In this document: positions 36,225 to 48,062 of the stretch, in pieces | How positions within the stretch are numbered: the first letter of the stretch is position 1 | Layout: every line of letters begins with the position of its first letter | NCBI GenBank assembly: GCA_037039925.1 | Contig: JAXRKP010000947.1 | Location: 62,001-126,000, forward strand | Origin: Doris montereyensis | Taxonomy: Eukaryota > Mollusca > Gastropoda > Nudibranchia > Dorididae | DNA length: 64,000 nucleotides | Reading direction: 5' to 3' | Program-made: the position numbers and the translations under genes | The notes under the pieces: generated by a model | What the model was told of the DNA's origin: nothing | Seen by the model: only the letters and a program-made list of their open reading frames with translations | Database searches by the model: none

Positions 36225-36600
36225 ACCCTGGGCAATGGACAGGTAGGCACCTGTACTGGGAGTAGATGATCCCGCCCTCCACGAGTCTACTGCTGCCTTG
36301 CAGGCAGGTCTTGGCTGACCAAAGGCTAAGGGAGTTAACCGTGAAAGAAAACAACCTGTTGCCTTGCAGGCTGGTCTTGACTGACCAAAGACTAAGGGAG
36401 TTAACCCTGACAGAAAATAACAACCTGCTGCCTTGCAGGCTGGTCATGAATGACTAAAGGCTAAGGGAGTTAACCCTAACAGAAAATAACAAGGCCTGGT
36501 AGGGGGCCTCAAGGTGGCAGCCCCACCATCTACCTAGGGTACAGTTGGCTAATCCCCTGCTTATCCAAAAACAAACAGATTCAGAGAAAAAATAAATATA
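36225..36600 (+). repeat. Presumed LINE 5' region with three ~63-bp direct repeats
   Basis: Between the 29-bp satellite and the LINE endonuclease lie three near-identical copies (about 36290-36480) of a unit holding CTGCCTTGCAGGC, CTGACCAAAG and AGGGAGTTAACC. Placement just before the endonuclease suggests a tandem 5' UTR or promoter region (inference). Confidence 0.5.
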
Positions 36601-36639
36601 ATATAACAGGCTTGATATTTCGAAGACAAACTTGGAAAC

Positions 36640-37980
36640 GAATATGGACTGTGATTTTTGGAACATGGAATATTAGGGCAATAAATGGAAAAGGATTAGA
36701 ATTAGTTGAAGAAATGGAAAATTCAAAGTAGATATTTTGGCTATTACAGAAACAAAGAAAAAGGACAAGGAATAGAAAATGTAGGACCGAATCATATTTT
36801 AATTTTCTCAGGAGTAGATGTCAAAGATAGAGCTAGAGCAGGAGTAAGCCTCCTAGTGCATAAAAAACATGAAAAGCTACTAGAAAGTTGGAAATTTTTA
36901 AGCCCACGGCTATTAGAGGTAAATATTAAACCAAAAGGACGAGAAATTAAATTATTAATAGCTAACTAAACAAGAAAAAGATATCTTCGAAAACGATTTA
37001 CAAATAGCTGCAGAGAATCTTAACCCAAACAGGAACTAACGCTTTTAGGAGATCTAAATGCTAGAGTAGGCACCAATGTAAAAACGTCAGAAGTAATAGC
37101 CTAAACAACTTCTCCAAATGGAGAGAGACTAATAGATTTTTGCCTAAAGAATAACATGAAAATAGCCAACACCTTTTTTCCTCATAAAGATATCCAAAAA
37201 TATACAAGAGTAAATGAAGACAGATGTGAAAAGTCAATGATAAACTACATAATTGTTAGCAGCTCTTTTTTTACATTACATTGGATGCAAGAGTAAACAG
37301 AGGAGCAGAAATATTTAGTGATCATCACTCAGTGATTGCCAAAATAAGATTACTGACTAAAGAAAACAAACAGAAAAGGAAAGAGAAGAAAGCTACTAAA
37401 CTCAAAATAGAGGAAATAAATAAACCAGTAGTAAAACAGGTATAAAAAGATTTATCAGTGAAAGACAGATGGATCTGAATGATAGCACAATAGAAGAAAA
37501 GTGGCAGATGTATAAAGAAACACTCCTCAGTTGTACTGAAGAGGTCTGTGGTAGGAAACAAAATTAAAGGAGATAGGAAAAGAACAGCATGGTGCAATGT
37601 CAAGAAAGATCAAGACTAAGAACAAACAAAGAGACCAGAGGATAGGATAGATTACGTGAATAGAAGAACTATCGCTAAAGAGGAAGTTAGGAAAACAAAA
37701 CAGGAACAATGAGAAGAGTTTGGACAGACTTCAAGAAAGCTATCAAGGAAATCAAAAGCTGTTCTGGGGGAGGCAATGAAGAGCATGAGAAAGACCAAAG
37801 CATGCCCAATACGACAAATTAAGAACGCCAAAGGAGAAATAATGAAAGAAGACAGCGAAATCATGGAAATATGGAGAAAGCATTTTCACCAATTACATAA
37901 TCGATTCCCACAGGATTACTTTTGTGCCAATGATTATTCAAGGGTGGATTATAACTTCTCTACAGGTGAGTAGGCTCAAC
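36640..37980 (+). pseudogene. Broken LINE: endonuclease domain, no reverse transcriptase
   Basis: Seen in shifting plus-strand frames: FGTWNIRAINGKGLEL, then VDILAITETKKKDKE (about 36.73 kb), GVDVKDRARAGVSLLVHKK (36.81), LLGDLNARVG (37.05), NGERLIDFCLKNNMKIANTF then FPHKDIQKYTR (37.12), SDHHSVIAKIRL (37.32) and a linker IMKEDSEIMEIWRKHFHQL (37.84). Known: these are the ordered motifs of the apurinic-like endonuclease (EEP fold) of non-LTR retrotransposons and the spacer before their reverse transcriptase. Stops and frameshifts interrupt it at least five times, and the element stops before any RT motif. It is a dead fragment inside an intron of the receptor gene. Confidence 0.88.
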
Positions 37981-38339
37981 GAAATAGGGTGAAGTTTTAA
38001 GTTCTAGTTTTTTTTAATGTTTTTAGGTCTAAAAACAAATAAAAAATTTATTAAATATAATAAATGTCTAACATCAAATTATATTTTCATCATCTTATCA
38101 GCTTTCAGAAAATGTATGGTTTTATATGTGTAATATCTTTCATAACAGAATTACCCGCGATTGTTCTGACACTAGTCAAAATATCGGTTTTTTCCCTCTG
38201 CCACGCCCTCATTTTTCGAAACAAGCGGCCGTGGCAACCCCGAACTCCGGTATGTCACTTCCGGAAAAAAGAAGCGTCGCTACGAGGGTTAAAAAAACCT
38301 TTTATAGCAGGGAATGGGAAGGGGAAAACCTCTTATAAT

Positions 38340-38367
38340 AAGGACTGGGAATAATAATAATAATAAT

Positions 38368-38413
<46 letters not shown>

Positions 38414-38436
38414 TTAATAATAATAATAATAATAAT

Positions 38437-38502
<66 letters not shown>

Positions 38503-38640
38503 CTTTATTCATCCAAAGAAGGAAATTACATTCTGTTCCTCATAAGTGACTTTAGAAATCATAATACATTGATCTATTCATTATTAAAATTGCTAAACAT
38601 TAATGCAGTAATATAATAAGAGTATTAGTATGACAACTAC
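38340..38640 (-). mobile_element. LINE 3' tail remnant with (ATT)n microsatellite
   Basis: On the minus strand TTCCTTCTTTGGATGAATAA runs into a long ATT-repeat (38350-38502 on the plus strand as AAT). TGGATGAATAAA followed by a simple-repeat tail is a common LINE 3' terminus. The body is lost or too decayed to recognise. Confidence 0.5.
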
Positions 38641-38799
38641 ATCACAGAAATGTTTAAGATAAGCAACATCATTCGAGCCCCCCCACACACACACACACAA
38701 CCGGGCCCCTCACACACGCCCTCGGTCAAAAGCTCATTCATCCATGCCTGTTCCCCCACGTCCATTTGTTATGATACTGCCAAATTTGATTAGCTTGAA

Positions 38800-38920
38800 A
38801 TCGAACCATTCCATCGATTGTTGTAATCTCAGGGTGAATTGAGAGGAAGCAGCAAGATAAAACATAAGTGAAAGAGCAAAATGTAAGAAGTATTATGACC
38901 TACCAGTCGTGCCCACCAAA
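38800..38920 (+). repeat. R3 copy
   Basis: AATCTCAGGGTGAATTGAG, GAAGCAGCAAGATAAAAC and GACCTACCAG in R3 order. A shorter R3 piece (GGGTGAATTAAGAGGAAACA) is at 39808-39870. Confidence 0.55.
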
Positions 38921-39178
38921 GCGATAAAGAAAAAAGAGAGAGAGAGAGAGCGAGAGAAAGAGAGAGAAAAAGAAAAGAAAACGAGAGAGAGACAGACAGA
39001 CAGACAGAAGGTTAAATCCTTTATGCAAAAACCCAAGCAAAGCTTTGATTCATCTCTTCAACCGTCAGGGGGAAACAAATGCGTACAAATACAAATTTAC
39101 ACAAATATCATACGACAGAAAATAAATAAATAAGTGACAGACAATGAGAGATGGCTAAAAAAATTTTTGACAACTTAC

Positions 39179-39340
39179 ATTTTTGTTCTTTGTTCCGCTT
39201 TCGAAAGCAGAAGATGTAGACCAGAATGATGATGACAATGATAGCCAGAAGGGACAGTCCCACACCCAGACCGATAGCCAGGGAGTCCCCAGAGGCCTTG
39301 CTTGAAGAGCTTCCAGTGTTGGGATCTACTGGGGGCACTG
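39179..39340 (-). CDS. Exon D: stalk, transmembrane helix and start of cytoplasmic tail
   Basis: Seen: acceptor ACCGTTCAG, 53 codons, donor GTAAGT, phase 1 at both ends. A Pro/Ser stalk (VPPVDPNTGSSSSKASG) is followed by a hydrophobic helix of about 24 residues that begins AIGLGVGLSLL and ends ILVYIFCF, then a basic stop-transfer RKRNKEQK. Known: this is the layout of single-pass type I receptors. The N side (Ig domains) is therefore outside and the C side inside. Joined to exon C it gives an uninterrupted frame (EK-T-VPPV). This exon gives the membrane topology of the whole gene. Confidence 0.85.
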
Positions 39341-40067
39341 CTGAACGGTGCAAGAACGAAAGATAACAGGAAAAGATCAATTCATGAACTCAAGTTATGA
39401 ATTTTGAATTCCCACATGAAAACTACATATCAAAAATCAAAACTTTTTATATTCTCCAATAACAGCTGACATGGAGATCAAAATATAAAACTGTATATAT
39501 TCCCAGCACACACAGATACCCATCTATACAAAATCGGACACACGTACACACACATGGAGTTCATGGAGCATACAAATAGCGTCTTTTGCCTGGTGGGCAA
39601 CCACTTGACATTCGACTCATGTACCATTTTCCATCTGAGTAGAGTGGGGGCGGGGGGGGGGGGGGTGGTGGCGGGGACATGTTGAATGCAGGGTTCCCAC
39701 TTGTTTTCATAAAAAAAATTCCAAGAGTCACATGTCATGTCCTAATCCAAGCTATAAAAAAATAGTAAAATTGGTTAAAAAAAAAGAAACAAAGAAAAGG
39801 AATGGAAAGGGTGAATTAAGAGGAAACAGCAAGATAAAAGAATTATGAAAGAGGAAAGAGGGAAAGTCAAATTTCCTTAGGCGAAGTCAAGCTCAAAACT
39901 TTCTACCAAGAATATGTGAATAGCGCTAAAATAAACTACCGATATTTCATTAAAAAAAACAACTTTTCCAAGACTTTAAGATAGTTTTTCAAATTCCAAG
40001 ACTTTAAGATAGTTTTAAAATTCCAAGACTTCTCCAGTTTTCCAAGATGAGTGGGAACCCTCTGAAA

Positions 40068-40172
40068 GCCTTTCCCAAGGAACACAATGTCAGACCTAGC
40101 TTTGCTGGGATTCGAACCTGGACCTCATGATCCGAAGTCTGACAGCCTAACCACTCTCTCTGCCACCGGCAC
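40068..40172 (-). mobile_element. SINE-1 head fragment, minus strand
   Basis: GGGATTCGAACCTGGACCTC and CTAACCACTC on the plus strand are the reverse complements of box B and box A of SINE-1. Only the tRNA-like part is left. Confidence 0.55.
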
Positions 40173-40539
40173 CATATCTACCCGCAAGCGTGGTGCAACC
40201 CATACCGACGTAAATGATGATCTCGATGTGAGTGGTATTTGTAGCACCTAGACAACGACAAAGCATTACCACCGTCATGTGCAGTCAAGGGAATTTCTGA
40301 CATATTCCATTCTTCATTTACTTTACAACCTCCCCCCTGCCTCTTTGAAAATGCATCCACATTTCTATCATCAAACAAGCATGCCCGTAGATGACAATGA
40401 TGATTATGATTGCTCTTTTATCACAATCAGGTTTTTTTTTTCAACGATGGACTACACAATAGATGGCCGGGTGCAAGGTGACATCAAGTACCGGTACAAA
40501 AATATTTGATACTTAGGTAAGGCAGGCTTTTCATTGCGG

Positions 40540-40780
40540 CCTCGTTTCTTGGCATATATTTAATGACCGGAAGTGAAGGAATGAGTAACATTAACAATGA
40601 ACAGTTTTGTGGATGGCAGGCAAAACCATCTTTTTCCAATCAAATAAAATACTGATTTGACCCAAGAGTTTATACGCTAAGAACCTAGAGCAGGCTATTT
40701 GAAATCTACACGTGAAATATAGAAGTTGTGGGTGCAGTGGTTCCTGAGATTATAGAGCTGTAAAACTTTGAGATGTTTGA
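40540..40780 (-). repeat. Dispersed repeat next to (TA)n, inverted copy
   Basis: Reverse complement of the 9.4 kb repeat, with about 85 percent matching by eye. It too is bordered at the same end by a (TA)n tract (from 40799), suggesting that the TA tract is part of the element or its target. Confidence 0.7.
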
Positions 40781-40798
40781 GATATATATATTCTCTCA

Positions 40799-40917
<119 letters not shown>

Positions 40918-41004
40918 TTAGAGTTCAGCAAGATGTTTCCAAATACATCATGTACAGTAGTCTCCGCCTAAATGCATGCATGGTCCATGAGCAAAACACA
41001 ATAA

Positions 41005-41588
41005 TAATGTGCACTTTGGTGGAGTCAACGGCCACGACCTATTACTGAGCATTTTGATGGAGTCAACCCACGACCTATTAGTGTGTATTTTGATGGAGCC
41101 AACGGCCACGACCTATTAGTGTGTATTTTGATGGAGTCAACGGCCACGACCTATTAGTGTGTATTTTGATGGAGTCAACGGCCACGACCTATTACTGTGT
41201 ATTTTGATGGAGTCAACGGCCACGACCTATTACTGTGCCTTTTGATGGAGTCAACGGCTACGACCTATTACTGTGCATTTTGATGGAGTCAACGGCCATG
41301 ACCTATTAATTTGCATTTTGGTGGAGCCAATGGCCACGACCTAATACTGTGTATTTTGATGGAGTCAACGGCCACGACCTATTACTGTGCATTTTGATGG
41401 AGTCAACGGCCACCACCTATTACTGCGTATTTTGATGGAGTCAACGGCCACGACCTATTACTGTGCATTTTGGTGGAGACAACGGCCACGACCTATTACT
41501 GTGCATTTTGGTGGAGACAACGGCCACGACCAATTACTGTGCATTTTGGTGGAGACAACGGCCACGACCTATTACTGTGCATTTAGAT
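41005..41588 (+). repeat. 38-bp minisatellite, about 15 units
   Basis: ATTACTGTGCATTTTGATGG and AGTCAACGGCCACGACCT. The last four units switch to TTTTGGTGGAGACAACGG. Confidence 0.94.
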
Positions 41589-41844
41589 TTGCCATTTCTC
41601 TTTCGTTAATTTCTCTCTCTTTTAAAAAAAAAATTTTTATTCTTTGGTGTTTGGATGCTATACGTTGGTTTGAGGACAAACCCAATAGGCCTTCTCATAG
41701 ATCTGTTACATTTATCTCTCACTCAAGACTACGAGAAGGGGTGGTGATGGTGAAGACATTCGGCAACAATGTGTTGTTGGTTTTTTCCTTTGTTGACATG
41801 CATGTCGTACAGAGTCCAATATCCACGGGTAGAAGACACACACA

Positions 41845-44003
41845 AAAAATGTATAAAAAGAAAAGGCTATGGTTTTCAAATAAAATACACACAAAAGAAA
41901 TGTATAAAAGGAAAGGCTATGGTTTTCAAATAAAATACACACAAAAGAAATGTATACAAGGAAAGGCTATGGTTTTTCAAATAAAATACACACAAAAGAA
42001 ATGTATAAAAAAGGAAAGGCTACGGTTTTCAAATAAAATACACACAAAAGAAATGTATAAAAGGAAAGGCTATGGTTTTCAAATAAATACACACAAAATA
42101 AAAGTATAAAAAGGAAGGCTATAGTTTTCAAATAAATACACACAAAAATGTATAAAGGAAAGGAAATAAAATACACACTATAAAAGGAAAGGCTATGGTT
42201 TCAAATAAAATACACACAAAAGAAATGTATAAAAGGAAAGGCTATGGTTTGCAAATAAAATACACACAAAAGAAATGTATAAAAGGAAAGGTTATAGTTT
42301 TCAAATAAAATACACACAAAAGAAATGTATAAAAGGAAAGGCTATGGTTTTCAAATAAAATACACACAAAAGAAATGTATAAAAGGAAAGGCTATGGTTT
42401 GCAAATAAAATACACACAAAAGAAATGTATAAAAGAAAAGGCTATGGTTTTCAAATAAAATACACACAAAAGAAATGTATAAAAGGAAAGGTTATGGTTT
42501 TCAAATAAAATACACACAAAAGAAATGTATAAAAGGAAAGGCTATGGTTTGCAAATAAAATACACACAAAAGAAATGTATAAAAGGAAAGGCTATGGTTT
42601 GCAAATAAAATACACACAAAAGAAATGTATAAAAAGGAAAGGCTATGGTTTTCAAATAAAATACACACAAAAGAAATGTATAAAAGGAAAGGCTATGGTT
42701 TGCAAATAAAATACACACAAAAGAAATGTATAAAGGAAAGGTTATGGTTTTCAAATAAAATACACACAAAAGAAATGTATAAAAGGAAAGGCTATGGTTT
42801 GCAAATAAAATACACACAAAAGAAATGTATAAAAGGAAAGGCTATGGTTTGCAAATAAAATACACACAAAAGAAATGTATAAAAGAAAAGGCTATGGTTT
42901 GCAAATAAAATACACACAAAAGAAATGTATAAAAGGAAAGGCTATGGTCTTCAGATAAAATGCAAAAAAAGAAATGTATAAAAGGAAAGGCTATGGTTTT
43001 CAAATAAAATGCAAAAAAGAAATGTATAAAAGGGAAGGCTATGGTTTTCAAATAAAATACACACAAAAGAAATGTATAAAAGGAAAGGCTATGGTTTTCA
43101 AATAAAATACACACAAAAGAAATGTATAAAAGGAAAGGCTATGGTTTTCAAATAAAATACACACAAAAGAAATGTATAAAAGGAAAGGCTATGGTTTTCA
43201 AATAAAATACACACAAAAGAAATGTATAAAAGGAAAGGCTATGGTTTTCAAATAAAATACACACAAAAGAAATGTATAAAAAGGAAAGGCTATGGTTTTC
43301 AAATAAAATACACACAAAAGAAATGTATAAAAGGAAAGGCTATGGTTTGCAAATAAAATGCACACAAAAGAAATGTATAAAAGGAAAGGCTATGGTTTTC
43401 AAATAAAATGCACACAAAAGAAATGTATAAAAGGAAAGGCTATGGTTTTCAAATAAAATACACACAAAGAAATGTATAAAAGGAAAGGCTATGGTTTTCA
43501 AATAAAATGCACACAAAAGAAATGTATAAAAGGAAAGGCTATGGTTTTCAAATAAAATGCACACAAAAGAAATGTATAAAAGGAAAGGCTATGGTTTTCA
43601 AATAAAATGCACACAAAAGAAATGTATAAAAGGAAAGGCTATGGTTTTCAAATAAAATACACACAAAAGAAATGTATAAAAGGAAAGGCTACGGTTTTCA
43701 AATAAATACACACAAAAGAAATGTATAAAAGGAAAGGCTATGGTTTTCAAATAAAATACACACAAAAGAAATGTATAAAAGGAAAGGCTACGGTTTTCAA
43801 ATAAAATACACAAAAGAAATGTATAAAAGGAAAGGCTACGGTTTTCAAATAAATACACACAAAAGAAATGTATAAAAGGAAAGGCTATGGTTTGCAAATA
43901 AAATACACACAAAAGAAATGTATAAAAGGAAAGGCTACGGTTTTCAAATAAAATACACACAAAAGAAATGTATAAAAGGAAAGGCTATGGTTTGCAAATA
44001 AAA
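41845..44003 (+). repeat. 50-bp satellite with a TATA-box-like word, about 43 units
   Basis: Units hold GAAATGTATAAAAGGAAAGG, CTATGGTTTTCAAATAAAAT and ACACACAAAA. Variants are GTTTGC for GTTTTC and TGCACAC for TACACAC. The right end stops about 45 bp from exon C. Confidence 0.96.
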
Positions 44004-44048
44004 AGGACAACCCCCGCCCCCTCCAAAAACAAAAAAAACAAGACTTAC

Positions 44049-44319
44049 TTTTCTCGACAATAATGGTGATGTTCAAAGAAGACTCCGGAGAAGAGGTTGG
44101 CCTTCGCCCAAATTTACAAATGAGCTCACACCCGTTGAGGTTGGTATCCGTAACAAACTCATAGGTTTGCACGTGCTTGTAAGTATTGCAGCTGTTCGGT
44201 GCACCAATAACGCTTAAAATTATTTCATTCTTGTACTCATCAATTACATTACCCGTCTTTGGCCATTCAATAAAGCCTGGGCAGTTGTTGTCCCAAGCAA
44301 ACCTGTAGTTTTCTGGCCC
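44049..44319 (-). CDS. Exon C: C-terminal half of second Ig-like domain
   Basis: Seen: 90 codons plus one base between acceptor CGCTTCAG (phase 0) and donor GTAAGT (phase 1). The protein contains FAWDNNCPGFIEW (C strand), a middle region with NSCNTYK, and NLNGCELICKF, the F-strand pattern with the second disulfide cysteine, then SSLNITIIVEK (G strand, with an NIT sequon). Two further cysteines suggest a second disulfide. Its start phase fits exon B and its end phase fits the transmembrane exon D, so B-C-D form a continuous reading frame. The 50-bp TATAAAAGG-type array ends only about 40 bp beyond its donor. Confidence 0.8.
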
Positions 44320-44574
44320 CTGAAGCGGAAGAAGAAAAAAAAACAGCAATTAAACTTAGAGCTGCCAACCCCATTAACAGAAACAGTTGGGAAATAACTT
44401 GTCAAAAAGATTTGTAGAAGAAAAAAATGTGTACAATTTTATAAGTTACTTAAAAGATTACAAGTACGATTCCGATAGGAAAATGGTAAAAAAACCGATA
44501 CAAAACCATTATTGATGCCAACGATTGCCATACACTGAGTGATCCATATCGTAGATATTGCTAGAAGAAAAGAA

Positions 44575-44665
44575 ATCGCAAACATTTTCAACCGTTGGTC
44601 GAGATTGAACCCACGACCTTTTAGTTGAGAGGCAGACACCTTGCCTCTGGACTACCGAATCCAAG
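44575..44665 (-). mobile_element. SINE-2 head fragment
   Basis: GATTGAACCCACGACC, TTTTAGTTGAGAGGCAGACA and CTCTGGACTACC match the tRNA-like end of the family. Module R3 follows about 100 bp later. Confidence 0.55.
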
Positions 44666-44769
44666 ATCGACAAAAAGGGATTTACCTCGAACACAAAGTG
44701 TAAAACCTGTCGACAAAGGCGTACTACAAATCCACTTTTCTAGTGCGGTCGGTTGACAGTCTTGGCGAT

Positions 44770-44850
44770 CACAACGATTGTTTGTTTCATTGACATTTAC
44801 CTCGTTTACCATATCCGATCCAGTCTGGCGATCTCAGCATGAATTAACTT
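44770..44850 (+). repeat. R3 5' fragment
   Basis: TTGTTTGTTTCATTGACATT, TACCTCG and GCGATCTCAGCATGAATTAA match the R3 start. Confidence 0.5.
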
Positions 44851-45706
44851 TTTAAACCTGAGCGGTCGCTGACTGCGCCCGACGAACTTTCAAGTTTTGC
44901 CGATTGCCGCTGTGAGCGGCCGATGTGTATAGTGCCATAAAATAGTTGAAAAACAAACTTGCAATGTAGAAGCGAATGATATTTTCAATGAAGCATCCAG
45001 CATAAATGTCAATGTTGTCTAGGGTGGGGTTGGGGGTCATTACATTGCATTTGATCAGCCTTTATTGAAAGCAAAAGTGAAAGTGTGTTGTTTCAATCTA
45101 CTCTGTCAATTCTGAGTGATGGCTAGCCAGTGTCCTCAAAGATTGACTTCTGAACAGGCAAACAGGTGACTGACTCAATGGTAGGATGAATCTGATAGTG
45201 ATTTTAGTCACAACTAGCAGAGTACCCGGCGATGGATCTGACTTCGATGGTCGAGCTAAAAAAAACAACCTCGAAGTAGCATAGGATTGGTATTCGAAGG
45301 TCGGTCTTAACCAAGGCCCCCTATTGGCTTGATAAGATCGGAGCAGCGCAGAATCGAAGTTCCAGCCTCGACTCATAGGAAGCGGGGTAGACATGGCGTG
45401 TGGCGACGCCACTCTCTCCCCACCGTCACCGGTTAAGTGGATGACGTGAGTGGTGCAGCAGTGCACGCATTTGCATTTGGCCTAGATCTAGGTCTAGATG
45501 GAGACACCCACGTGGGCACATTGGGGTCGAACCATTGTAGGTCAGCTCAGTGGACTCTAAAATAATTATGTTGAATTTATGATGATTCACAAAGCGAGTG
45601 CTGACAATCTACCACACACAGTAATATGAATTTTATACGCCTAAAACCTTCCCCGGTTTGATCACATTGTCGGTGCCAAATATGAACTCTGTCTGCTCAG
45701 CCATTT
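44850..45706. other. No gene recognised
   Basis: Higher GC than its surroundings at 45180-45480. A 122-codon minus-strand frame at 45098-45466 has no motif I can name. Confidence 0.5.
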
Positions 45707-45955
45707 AGAAGATTAGCGGCAACACACACGCACAGGAAGTGAATTATATAGATATAGAAGATTAGCGGCAACACACACGCACAGGAAGTGAATTATATAG
45801 ATATAGAAGATTAGCGGCAACACACACACAGGAAGTAAATTATATAGATATAGAAGATTAGCAGCAACACACACACACACAGGAAGTGAATTATATAGAT
45901 ATAGAAGATTAGCAGCAACACACACACAGGAAGTGAATCATATAGATATAGATGA
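45707..45955 (+). repeat. ~50-bp minisatellite, 5 units
   Basis: AGAAGATTAGCGGCAACACA, an ACAC tract of variable length and GGAAGTGAATTATATAGATA. Confidence 0.92.
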
Positions 45956-46255
45956 GCCATTAGATGGGGAGGATTATAATGCTAGTGGCCACAGATCTAG
46001 TTCCAGTGAGAGTACTAGCAATAATTCTAGTGATGATAATGGCAATAATAATCATTTTGATGATGGGGATACGCCCACCCCTGGTCCTAGTCATAGTCGA
46101 AGCCGAAGATGAAGGCCTAGGGGGAGGTAGATCAAACAATAATGGTAATAGGTCAGGGTGTAGGTCTACACATGTTGAAACATCATCACCAGTAGGTGTT
46201 CAGACCTTTGTTGAGACTCAGACTGGTTTTGTTACATTTTCCAGATTGTGAGCTT
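45935..46255 (+). pseudogene. Acidic, Ser-rich coding remnant (possible transposon N-terminus)
   Basis: Seen: leaving the 50-bp array the frame reads EPLDGEDYNASGHRSSSEST then SNNSSDDNGNNN, TPTPGPSHSRSRR, stop. In another frame the reading goes on as GGGRSNNNGNRSGCRST to VQTFVETQTGFVTF. Acidic/Ser-rich stretches followed by basic ones occur at the N-terminus of some DNA-transposon transposases (piggyBac-like) but also elsewhere. I do not recognise the family. Confidence 0.3.
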
Positions 46256-46380
46256 TTTGGTTACATTCTCCATTTTATTCGCTTTTGGTAAAAATCATCT
46301 TGTGTACAAAACTAGCCATAGCTCAATAAATTATTTTCGGATGGATTTGCATCAAATTTGGAGCCATGAAAGATAATTGG

Positions 46381-47749
46381 ATGGATCTGATGCCATTACA
46401 TTGGTTCTGATGTCATTACATTGGATCTGATGCCATTACATTGGATCTGATGCCATTACATTGGATCTGATGTCATTACATTGGATCTGATGCCATTACA
46501 TTGGATCTGATGCCATTACATTGGATCTGATGTCATTACATATGATCTGATGCCATTACATTGGATCTGATGCCATTACATTGGATCTGATGCCATTACA
46601 TTGGATCTGATGTCATTACATTGGATCTGATGCCATTACATTGGATCTGATGCCATTACATTGGATCTGATGTCATTACATATGATCTGATGCCATTACA
46701 TTGGATCTGATGCCATTACATATGATCTGATGCCATTACATTGGATCTGATGCCATTACATATGATCTGATGTCATTACATTGGATCTGATGCCATTACA
46801 TTGGATCTGATGCCATTACATTGGATCTGATGTCATTACATTGGATCTGATGCCATTACATTGGATCTGATGTCATTACATATGATCTGATGCCATTACA
46901 TTGGATCTGATGTCATTACATATGATCTGATGTCATTACATTTGATCTGATGTCATTACATTGGATCTGATGCCATTACATTGGATCTGATGTCATTACA
47001 TTGGATCTGATGTCATTACATTGGATCTGATGCCATTACATTGGATCTGATGTCATTACATATGATCTGATGTCATTACATTGGATCTGATGTCATTACA
47101 TTGGATCTGATGCCATTACATTGGATCTGATGTCATTACATTGGATCTGATGCCATTACATTGGATCTGATGCCATTACATATGATCTGATGTCATTACA
47201 TTGGATCTGATGCCATTACATTGGATCTGATGCCATTACATTGGATCTGATGTCATTACATTGGATCTGATGCCATTACATTGGATCTGATGCCATTACA
47301 TTGGATCTGATGCAATTACATTGGATCTGATGTCATTACATTGGATCTGATGCCATTACATTGGATCTGATGCCATTACATTGGATCTGATGTCATTACA
47401 TATGATCTGATGCCATTACATTGGATCTGATGCCATTACATATGATCTGATGCCATTACATTGGATCTGATGCCATTACATATGATCTGATGTCATTACA
47501 TTGGATCTGATGCCATTACATTTGATCTGATGTCATTACATATGATCTGATGCCATTACATATGATCTGATGCCATTACATTGGATCTGATGTCATTACA
47601 TATGATCTGATGCCATTACATTGGATCTGATGCCATTACATTGGATCTGATGCCATTACATATGATCTGATGCCATTACATTGGATCTGATGCCATTACA
47701 TATGATCTGATGCCATTACATTGGATCTGATGCCATTACATTGGATCTG
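46381..47749 (+). repeat. 20-bp satellite, 68 units, no indels
   Basis: Unit TTGGATCTGATGCCATTACA. Only two sites vary regularly (TTGG/TATG and GCC/GTC). Every unit is exactly 20 bp. Confidence 0.97.
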
Positions 47750-48062
47750 GAGTGGCTTTCTTTAACATAAAGTGGCTTTCTTTAACATGGAGTGGCTTTC
47801 TTTAAATTGGAGTGGCTTTATTTCACATAAAGTGGCTTTATTTAAATTGGAGTGGCTTTATTTAAGTTGGAGTGGCTTTATTTAAGTTGAAGTGGCTTTA
47901 TTTAAGTCGGAGTGGCTTTATTTAAATTGGAGTGGCTTTATTTAAGTTGAAGTGGCTTTATTTAAGTCGGAGTGGCTTTATTTAAATTGGAGTGGCTTTA
48001 TTTAAATTGGAGTGGCTTTATTTAAGTTGGAGTGGCTTTATTTAAGTTGGAGTGGCTTTCTT
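47750..48062 (+). repeat. 20-bp satellite of a second sequence, 16 units
   Basis: Unit AGTGGCTTTATTTAAGTTGG. It continues the 20-bp register of the array on its left without a gap. Confidence 0.95.

Noticed and set aside
40951..40975. Second MITE end (TACAGTAGTCTCCGCCTAAA)
   Set aside because: It resembles the MITE terminus at 18.93 kb, but no matching opposite end was found nearby.
41387..42109. A 240-codon plus-strand frame
   Set aside because: It runs through two different minisatellites and the spacer between them; no motif and no codon signal.
45098..45466. A 122-codon minus-strand frame
   Set aside because: Composition is mixed and there is no family motif; the length is within chance for a GC-richer patch.
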